This document shows, one piece after another, positions 27,810 through 34,452 of a stretch of DNA of 47,883 nt. The translations under genes were made by a program, and so were the position numbers. Below the pieces are notes generated by a model. It was not told the origin of the DNA. It did no database searches and was given only the letters and a program-made list of their open reading frames with translations. Location: assembly GCA_012839325.1 (NCBI GenBank), contig DUNQ01000111.1, forward strand, positions 1-47,883, written 5' to 3'. Within the stretch, counting starts at the first letter, position 1. Every line of letters begins with the position of its first letter. The stretch comes from Candidatus Cloacimonadota bacterium (GTDB lineage Bacteria > Cloacimonadota > Cloacimonadia > Cloacimonadales > Cloacimonadaceae).

Positions 27810-29054
27810 ATGAGCACGATAAAGATTCGCTCAATTGCCACCGACAAAGAGTGGAATGATTGGCATTGGCAGCTGAGGAACCGCATCACTGATGTGGACG
27901 AGCTGCGTAAATATATCAAACTCTTGCCGGAGGAAGAAGCCATATTTGCCAAAGAAGGCTTCTCGTTCCGTATGGCAATCACCCCCTACTACCTCTCTTT
28001 GATTGATCCCGAAAATCCCAACGATCCCATTCGTATGCAAGCAATTCCGCGCATTGAAGAAAGTGATATCGGAGTTTCGGACATGGCAGACCCGCTCAGC
28101 GAGGATGAAGATGCGCCCGTCCCGGGAATGACGCACCGCTATCCCGACAGGGTTTTGCTGCTCTTAACCGATCAATGCGCAATGTATTGCCGCCATTGCA
28201 CGCGCAGACGCAAAGCCGGCGAGCACGATGCGCCCATGCCGAAAGAGAATGTGGATCAAGCTATCGAATATATCCGCAATCATCCGGAGATTCGCGACGT
28301 CATCCTTTCCGGCGGAGACCCGCTCACCCTTGGTGATGAAAGATTGGATGAGATCCTCTCAAAGCTCAGCGAAATAGAGCACTTGGACATTGTTCGTCTC
28401 GGCAGTCGCACGCCCGTCGTCTTGCCCATGCGCTTCACAGATTCGCTACTGAATGTACTGAAGAAATACCCCTTTGTGTGGCTAAATACGCATTACAACC
28501 ATGCGCAGGAGATCAGCGATGAGGCAGCCGATGCCTTGGCTCGCATCGCCGGCGCGGGTGTTCCCTTGGGGAATCAAAGCGTTCTGCTGAAAGGGGTTAA
28601 CGACCATCCTGAAGTGATGAAAGCTCTGGTGCATAAGCTCGTGCGCAACCGCGTGCGTCCTTATTATATATACCAATGCGATCTCTCGGAAGGAATCACC
28701 CATTTCCGCACTCCCATTTCGCGCGGCATAGAGATCATCGAAGCCTTGCGCGGACACACCAGCGGGCTCTGCGTTCCCACCTTTGTAGTGGACGCTCCCG
28801 GCGGCGGCGGAAAGATTCCGGTTATGCCAAACTATGTGATTTCACAGATGCCCGGAAGAGTGATCTTGCGCAACTATGAAGGCTTTATCGCCAGCTACAC
28901 CGAGCCGGAATTTGAGCCTCAGAAAGATGAAGATTACACCGGACTCAGCCCCAAAGAAAGGGAAAGCTGTGAAGGCGTGATGAGCTTGCTCAAAGGCCGC
29001 CATGTGGCAATAGGCCCGGCTGAAACAAGGCGGAACAAGCGTCGTAAAGACTAA
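27810..29054 (+). CDS. kamA: L-lysine 2,3-aminomutase
   Basis: The 414-residue radical-SAM/PLP enzyme converts L-lysine to L-beta-lysine. The [4Fe-4S] cluster cysteines are Cys123, Cys127 and Cys130 (CAMYCRHC). The PLP lysine is Lys335 in GGGGKIPVMPNY. Asp291 (QCDLS) and Asp328 (VVDAPGG) match the aspartates that hold the lysine side-chain amine in the clostridial enzyme, so lysine is favoured over glutamate as substrate. AAGGAG stands before the ATG. The neighbours kdd and the KamB-like gene place it in lysine fermentation rather than in beta-lysine osmolyte synthesis, where ablB would be expected. Confidence 0.95.
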   Translation: MSTIKIRSIATDKEWNDWHWQLRNRITDVDELRKYIKLLPEEEAIFAKEGFSFRMAITPYYLSLIDPENPNDPIRMQAIPRIEESDIGVSDMADPLSEDEDAPVPGMTHRYPDRVLLLLTDQCAMYCRHCTRRRKAGEHDAPMPKENVDQAIEYIRNHPEIRDVILSGGDPLTLGDERLDEILSKLSEIEHLDIVRLGSRTPVVLPMRFTDSLLNVLKKYPFVWLNTHYNHAQEISDEAADALARIAGAGVPLGNQSVLLKGVNDHPEVMKALVHKLVRNRVRPYYIYQCDLSEGITHFRTPISRGIEIIEALRGHTSGLCVPTFVVDAPGGGGKIPVMPNYVISQMPGRVILRNYEGFIASYTEPEFEPQKDEDYTGLSPKERESCEGVMSLLKGRHVAIGPAETRRNKRRKD

Positions 29055-29077
29055 CAATACAGTTAGATATAAGTAAT

Positions 29078-30070
29078 ATGGATAAGCTGATTCCCATCGG
29101 GGCGGACAAAATCTTTGCCTTGGTGGGAATCAGCAAAAATTCGGGTAAAACCAGCGTATTAAACGCTATTTTGCAGGCTTTTCCGCAATATCGCTGGGCT
29201 GTTTTGAGCACGGGGATAGATGGGGAAGAGCTGGACGCGCTGTTTCAGACTCCGAAGCCGCAGGTCGCCCTCGCTAAGGGGAGTCTTTTCGTGTGTGATG
29301 AAGAGTCCCTAAAAGGCGGCGGGAGCGGAATACGGCTGCTTCAGCGCTTTGAGGATGTGGGCAGAATCCTCTATATAGCACGTGCAGAGCGGGATATCAA
29401 GGTTCGCATCACGGGACCTGCCAGCGTTAGCTCTCAGCGAAATATCATCCGCATCCTGCAAAAAGAGGGCGCGGACAAGGTGCTCGTGGATGGTGCATTA
29501 GACAGAAAATCCATTGCTCTCGATGAGGGGATAGATGCGCTCATCCTCTGTATAGGCGCGAGTTTCGGCAATATAGAGAGCATCAAAGAAGAGATCAGGC
29601 GGCTGATTATCATGAGGGATATTCCGCTGTTTGAAGGTTCATGCTATCTAAAGAGGCGCTTTGCCGCATCAAACGAGCTTTTAAGGCAACTGAGCGGAAG
29701 GTGGTTCAAGAGCGGAATCAAGAGCATATTAGGAGATGGCGACGCTCTGCAAGAGCTATTTGCAGAAGAGCTTGAAAGTCTCTATTTGCCTACTGCGCTA
29801 ACGGATGCCGTCTTTGAAAACCATCAAACTCAGCTGCGACATCTCAAGAGCCTCGTGATACGCCATCCTCAGAACTTGCAACTTTCGCTAACTAACCTCA
29901 ACAAACTGATGAGAATCACCCACGTGCAGAGCCTTATTCCCTTCAAGATAAAGGCCTTTGCCATCAATAGCACGGCGATCGGCGCGGCGCAACCCGCAGC
30001 AGATGAATATAGGCGCGAGATCAGGGATAGCTTCCCGGAGCTTAGGTTCATCGACATTATGGAGGTCTGA
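29078..30070 (+). CDS. P-loop protein, probable KamB-like lysine 5,6-aminomutase reactivase subunit
   Basis: The 330-residue product has an N-terminal P-loop, GISKNSGKTS (residues 18-27), then LSTGIDGEELDALF, PQVALAKGSLFV and KVLVDGALDRKS. From memory these fit the KamB proteins found in lysine-fermentation clusters, which act with KamC to reactivate the B12-dependent lysine 5,6-aminomutase. It starts 23 bases after kamA with no clear ribosome-binding site, so translation may be coupled. The CDF gene starts three bases after its stop. kamC, kamD and kamE are not visible. P-loop NTPase and cluster membership are firm; the KamB name is less so. Confidence 0.65.
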   Translation: MDKLIPIGADKIFALVGISKNSGKTSVLNAILQAFPQYRWAVLSTGIDGEELDALFQTPKPQVALAKGSLFVCDEESLKGGGSGIRLLQRFEDVGRILYIARAERDIKVRITGPASVSSQRNIIRILQKEGADKVLVDGALDRKSIALDEGIDALILCIGASFGNIESIKEEIRRLIIMRDIPLFEGSCYLKRRFAASNELLRQLSGRWFKSGIKSILGDGDALQELFAEELESLYLPTALTDAVFENHQTQLRHLKSLVIRHPQNLQLSLTNLNKLMRITHVQSLIPFKIKAFAINSTAIGAAQPAADEYRREIRDSFPELRFIDIMEV

Positions 30071-30073
30071 TCT

Positions 30074-30991
30074 ATGAAAGCAAGGGATAAACTGACTTCT
30101 TTTGTAGTGAATTTGGGCTTGATCTCGAATGTCCTGCTTGCTGTGCTCAAAACCCTTATCGGCATCTTCGGGCATAGTCCGGGCTTGGTGGCAGACGGGA
30201 TCAATTCCACTTCGGACGTCATTTATTATGTAGTGGTAAAGTTTTTCATGCATCAGGCGAAAAAGCCCGCCGACGTTGAGCATCCTTATGGGCATAGACA
30301 ACTGGAACCAATTGCGGCGATTGTAGTTGGAGCTTTTATTCTTACCACGGGGATCGCCATCTTTTGGGATAGCCTGAGAAAGGTTTATGTGCTCTTCTTT
30401 GGCTCCGGAACCGCACAGCTGGCGTCGCTTTGGGCGCTTGTGGCAGCCATCTTCACCATCCTACTCAAAATATGGCTCTACTATTTCACCCGTAAATCCG
30501 CAAAAGATACCAGTAATCTCACGCTCAAAGCGCTTGCAAGTGATCATATGAACGACATCATGGCAACCCTTGCCGTGATCATCGGAATCCTTGCCGGGCG
30601 CATCTTTGGTTGGTATTGGACTGATCCCATGGCGGGGGCAATCGTGGCGATATATATCGTGAAAACGGGGATTGAGATCATCGTGGAATCCTCCGGCGAT
30701 ATCATGGACAGAGTGCCGGATGAACAGTTTGGGCGCGAACTCAGGGATGTGGCAATGTCTGTGGATGGCGTTCGCAGCGTGGAAGAGATTGGAGTGCATA
30801 AGGTTGGCTCGTATTTTACACTAAATATCACCATTTGCGTGTCCGGAGATATTTCCATCGATGAAGGACACGATATCTCGCACAAAGTGGAAGACCGCTT
30901 GCTCGATCATTTCAAGGGCGATATCAATAGCGTTCACATCCATTACCACCCCTACAAAGTGCGTAGCATCAACAAAGGAAGAGATTTATGA
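30074..30991 (+). CDS. Cation diffusion facilitator (CDF) family transporter
   Basis: The 305-residue membrane protein has about six hydrophobic segments in the first ~210 residues and a cytoplasmic C-terminal ferredoxin-like domain (DVAMSVDGVRSVEEIGVHKV, HIHYHPY). The transport-site motifs DGINSTSD near the second segment and HMNDIMAT near the fifth carry the metal ligands. HPYGHRQLEPIAA is the family signature between segments 2 and 3. CDF proteins export Zn, Mn, Fe or Co in exchange for protons; the metal is not decided. GGAGGT precedes the ATG, and the stop overlaps the next start as ATGA. Confidence 0.92.
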   Translation: MKARDKLTSFVVNLGLISNVLLAVLKTLIGIFGHSPGLVADGINSTSDVIYYVVVKFFMHQAKKPADVEHPYGHRQLEPIAAIVVGAFILTTGIAIFWDSLRKVYVLFFGSGTAQLASLWALVAAIFTILLKIWLYYFTRKSAKDTSNLTLKALASDHMNDIMATLAVIIGILAGRIFGWYWTDPMAGAIVAIYIVKTGIEIIVESSGDIMDRVPDEQFGRELRDVAMSVDGVRSVEEIGVHKVGSYFTLNITICVSGDISIDEGHDISHKVEDRLLDHFKGDINSVHIHYHPYKVRSINKGRDL

Positions 30992-32229
30992 ATATCGGAA
31001 AACAAGTTTTACTCACAATTGTTATCATCATCTTGGCGATCTTCACCTTAGCCTCGCTGATTCCCAAAAAAGCTCGCGGCAGCGAGGTGGATGAATTCAT
31101 GCCAATAGTGGATCCCTGGGAAGTGCAAATTGTGCCTCCGGGGGGATCGATCTTCTCTGTCTTAAGCAATTTTGAACTGCCCGGAACCGAGATAGGAATG
31201 GTGGCTTATCGCTTTGGAAATCATATAGATGTGACCACCATACAACCGGGAGATACGCTCAAGGTAATACTCGATGAAAGCGGAGAAAAGATCTCGAAGA
31301 TGATGTTTGTTCAAGAGCCTACCGTGAGGCACCATTTTGAGGTCTTAGGCGATTCTTTGGCATATTTCAAAGAGGCGCTACCCGTGAAAAGACAAGAGAA
31401 AATCTTGGACGGAACCCTTGAGACGACGCTGGATGCAGCGCTACTTTCCTTAGGGCTCAGTCCTGCGGCAAAACAGAGCATCAACAACGGCCTTGAAGGC
31501 GAGATCAGCTTCCAAAGTGATGCCCGCAAAGGCGACAAGTTCCGCGTATTCCTGGAAGAGAGGATATTTGAAGGTAAGCCCTTGCCCGGCGCGAAGATAC
31601 TATACGTAAATTATGAAGGACAACGAGCCGGATTTCATGAGCTTTATCGCTATGAGCAAGACGACGAAAAGTCTGTGCTCAACGGCCTCTATAATAAGGA
31701 AGGCAAGAGCAATAATGCCTCCGGAGTGGGTTATCCGCTTGCCAGCATTCACGTGAGCTCGTCCTTCGGGCGCAGGCTCGATCCCTTCACCGGACGTTGG
31801 TCAACTCATAACGGGGTGGACTATCGCGCGCGCTCAGGAACTCCCGTCTATGCCGTAGCAAATGGAACGGTCACGCAAGCTCGTTATAACGGCGGCTATG
31901 GCAATGAGATAAGGATAAAGCACGCCAGCGGAATGATCACGCAATATGCCCACCTTTCCAGGATGTCTGTACGAGCCGGACAAACGGTCAAACGCGGACA
32001 GATCATAGGACGAGTGGGCTCAACCGGACGCTCCACGGGACCGCACCTGCACTTTGGACTCATCAGCGGGGGCAGATACATAAATCCCAATCAATTACGC
32101 ATGGTGGGTGCAGAGAAGCTCAACGACAAGCAAATGGCGGAATTTGCCAAGCAAAAGGAGAAGATCAAGCTTAGGATGGACAGGAAGCTCAACCCGCCGG
32201 AAGAACCGGTGGTGGCAAGCAAATCCTGA
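30988..32229 (+). CDS. Periplasmic M23-family peptidoglycan endopeptidase (LytM-like)
   Basis: The 413-residue product has one N-terminal membrane segment (QVLLTIVIIILAIFTLASL), a middle region with an OapA/LysM-like part (VTTIQPGDTLKVIL), then the M23 domain near 255-370. Zinc ligands are His274 and Asp278 (HNGVDY) and His355 of GPHLHFG, with His353 catalytic, so the site is intact. Such enzymes cut peptidoglycan cross-links during growth or division. The tail is charged and helical. The ATG overlaps the CDF stop, making it the end of the kdd-kamA operon although its role is unrelated to lysine. A terminator follows. Confidence 0.92.
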   Translation: MNIGKQVLLTIVIIILAIFTLASLIPKKARGSEVDEFMPIVDPWEVQIVPPGGSIFSVLSNFELPGTEIGMVAYRFGNHIDVTTIQPGDTLKVILDESGEKISKMMFVQEPTVRHHFEVLGDSLAYFKEALPVKRQEKILDGTLETTLDAALLSLGLSPAAKQSINNGLEGEISFQSDARKGDKFRVFLEERIFEGKPLPGAKILYVNYEGQRAGFHELYRYEQDDEKSVLNGLYNKEGKSNNASGVGYPLASIHVSSSFGRRLDPFTGRWSTHNGVDYRARSGTPVYAVANGTVTQARYNGGYGNEIRIKHASGMITQYAHLSRMSVRAGQTVKRGQIIGRVGSTGRSTGPHLHFGLISGGRYINPNQLRMVGAEKLNDKQMAEFAKQKEKIKLRMDRKLNPPEEPVVASKS

Positions 32230-32793
32230 CGCCCGATCGCTCCTAAAGATAAAGCAAAACAACAGCTATATATACGCCTTAAACCTGCAGCATGGATTTA
32301 AGGCGTATTTTTCTGTAGCACCATTTTATCTGAAAGCCACACGACAAGAGCGCATGCAGCAGATACAGCTCTGCCTTGTGGCTTTCACAATCACAATTAG
32401 CCTTAATTTTTCACAAATTTTCACAACTATACACTTATAAAAGAACTATAGAGTTTCGGCTGTTCTCACCATCAAATTTCGATTGGTGAAAAGAACCCTC
32501 TACTATTATATAGGAGCCCAAAACCCAAAATTATGGCCAAAAACGCGATTTATTTTTCATCTTGAAAATAGTCAGTTTTTTGAAAAGGGCTTAACACTAT
32601 GAATGAGCATGCTTTCCGAAGATGGTAAAAAGCGAAAGATTCTTTTGAGTCAGAAAATGTTATGTAAACTTGTAGCAATATTGCTGCATTTGTTTTTACT
32701 AAAAATCAGATTATTGGGCAGTCTTTACAGATTTAACTTGCCAAATTTGCCAAAGAATATTTTTTAGGAGACAAATGTTTTCGGACGGTGGTT
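32230..32793 (+). other. Long intergenic region with hairpins before the sorting-domain protein
   Basis: About 560 bases without a convincing gene. After the M23 terminator, GAAAGCCACA (32332-32341) pairs with TGTGGCTTTC (32377-32386), and GAGC (32348-32351) with GCTC (32368-32371). No U-tract follows, so this is a structured element rather than a terminator. A looser hairpin is at 32463-32497 and a perfect 12-bp palindrome AGCAATATTGCT at 32674-32685. The second half is markedly AT-rich. Confidence 0.55.
32272..32312 (+). terminator. Terminator of the kdd-kamA-M23 operon
   Basis: TACGCCTTAAA (32273-32283) and TTTAAGGCGTA (32297-32307) form a perfect 11-bp stem, extended by an A-T pair, followed by TTTTT (32308-32312). 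It is 43 bases after the M23 stop. Confidence 0.88.
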
Positions 32794-32816
32794 ATGAAAA
32801 GAATATTTCTGATTAG
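32775..32816 (+). other. Possible 13-codon leader ORF overlapping the next gene
   Basis: AGGAG (32766-32770) stands four bases before ATG at 32775, which opens MFSDGGYEKNISD and stops at 32816, inside the next gene in another frame. The ATG of that gene (32794) has no good site of its own. The short ORF may couple translation, or may be chance. Confidence 0.2.
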
Positions 32817-34359
32817 TGTGTTGCTGATATTGATCTTTACCTACTTGTCGGGAGAAGACCCAAATGAAGTAGAGAGAGACGTGATCGCGTATTGGAGTTT
32901 TGATATTGGTCGAAAATCTAATTCTTTTGAAATGTCTGAACTTATTCCCTCAGATATTGGAGAAGGGGAAATAAAGTGGATGGGCGAAGACCGTGTATCT
33001 GGACCAGGGACTGGATTAAATGTATTAGAAGGTTTTGTTATTGAAGGAATATATAATAAATGTATTGGTTACAACATATCAAGCGCAGTATCATCAAAGG
33101 AATTTTCCATATATTGTCCAATTGAATACTATGAAAATATAGAATTGAGCTATGCAGTGAAAAGATTTATAGGGGGATTTAATAAACATATAGTGTCTTT
33201 TCTTGACGCCTCAGATATCTATCAAGAAAAGTGCATATATGATTTACTTGATACAGAATACAATCTAAAGATTATAGATTTTTCTAATAATTCAGATGTA
33301 AATGATTTTTCGGATTTTACAGTTAAAATAATTCTGACAGGCAATTATAATGTTGATTCAGACTGCTTTACTCGTTTCGACAATATTCTAATCACCGGTA
33401 CACCCATACACCATTTCATTCCCAATAGACCCAACACCATTGCTAACACCACGATCACCTTTGATAAAGGCATGGCAGACAACATAACAGACTCAGAGGC
33501 AATCCCGTCCTTGCCAAATCCCAACATTGCTGCTGATGAAATGGAATCTCTCGCCCTGGACTTAAAAGGCGAAGGCCCATGGTATCTAACTCTACAAAAC
33601 GACAAAGAATATTGCGCATATCACCGCGGTGATACCTGGGTGGAAGTCGAGAAGTCCGATGATGGCTTCAAGATAGAGGTTGAGGCTCCCACGAACCGCT
33701 CAGCAAACAAACTCTTTATCGTCTTTTCCACGCAACAACCCACTTTACCGATAGAGCTTTCAAGTTTCAGCGTCTCTGTGACACAGGGCTCAGCGCCAAA
33801 AATCGCTTGGGAGACAGCCAGCGAAACCGCTCTAAACGGCTATTATGTGTTAAGATCAGAAAGCCCGCATCTCTTTTCAGCAGAAATAATAAGCCCACTC
33901 ATCTTCGCACAAAACAGCTCATTTTACACTACTTACGAACACGAAGACGAGACAGCCATCACCGGCAAGAAATATTACTATTGGCTACACGTTCTTGAGC
34001 TAAATCAGGCGGATTCCTATGCGGGTCCCATCGTGCTGCATTACCCGGAAGAGGAAACCCAGCAGCCGGAGCCCGTCTATCCCCTTACAAAGATAAGAGA
34101 TATCTATCCCAATCCCTTTAATCCCAGCACTAATGTAGCCTTTGAGCTCTCGCAAGACAATGAGGTAAGTTTCAAGATCTATAACCTCAGAGGCAAAGAG
34201 GTTTTACGCCTCGATAGCAAGCAATATTCTAAAGGGCTTCATCATATTTCTATTGACAGCAAGACGCATGATGGTAGAGAGTTGCCCGCAGGCGTGTATC
34301 TATTAAAGATGGATGCCGGCGGCAATAGCTATCTAAGGAAGATGACGCTATTGAAATAA
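32794..34359 (+). CDS. Secreted protein of unknown function with C-terminal sorting domain
   Basis: From ATG 32794 the product is 521 residues; a GTG at 32788 would add two. It has a signal peptide (MKRIFLISVLLILIFTYLSG) and an N-terminal region of no family I recognise (DVIAYWSFDIG suggests a concanavalin-like or jellyroll fold). An FN3-like segment follows (PIELSSFSVSVTQGSAPKIAWETASE; ALNGYYVLRSE) and then a type-A sorting domain (IYPNPFNPSTNVAFEL; IYNLRGKEVLRLD; LPAGVYLLKMD). It is therefore probably exported and held at or released from the surface. The first ~600 bases are AT-rich compared with the rest, as if the N-terminal domain had a separate origin. Start choice is uncertain because the only good AGGAG is 23 bases upstream. 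Confidence 0.8.
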   Translation: MKRIFLISVLLILIFTYLSGEDPNEVERDVIAYWSFDIGRKSNSFEMSELIPSDIGEGEIKWMGEDRVSGPGTGLNVLEGFVIEGIYNKCIGYNISSAVSSKEFSIYCPIEYYENIELSYAVKRFIGGFNKHIVSFLDASDIYQEKCIYDLLDTEYNLKIIDFSNNSDVNDFSDFTVKIILTGNYNVDSDCFTRFDNILITGTPIHHFIPNRPNTIANTTITFDKGMADNITDSEAIPSLPNPNIAADEMESLALDLKGEGPWYLTLQNDKEYCAYHRGDTWVEVEKSDDGFKIEVEAPTNRSANKLFIVFSTQQPTLPIELSSFSVSVTQGSAPKIAWETASETALNGYYVLRSESPHLFSAEIISPLIFAQNSSFYTTYEHEDETAITGKKYYYWLHVLELNQADSYAGPIVLHYPEEETQQPEPVYPLTKIRDIYPNPFNPSTNVAFELSQDNEVSFKIYNLRGKEVLRLDSKQYSKGLHHISIDSKTHDGRELPAGVYLLKMDAGGNSYLRKMTLLK

Positions 34360-34452
34360 GCACAGGATGCGAAAGACCATGCCGCGACGACTCTTGCCAA
34401 GACAGGGCAGAGCGAGCGCTACGCTTCCGCCAACAATTTATGGAGTAAGAAA

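Noticed and set aside
27810-29054. Glutamate 2,3-aminomutase instead of lysine 2,3-aminomutase
   Set aside because: The two aspartates that bind the lysine side chain (Asp291, Asp328) are present, and kdd is adjacent.
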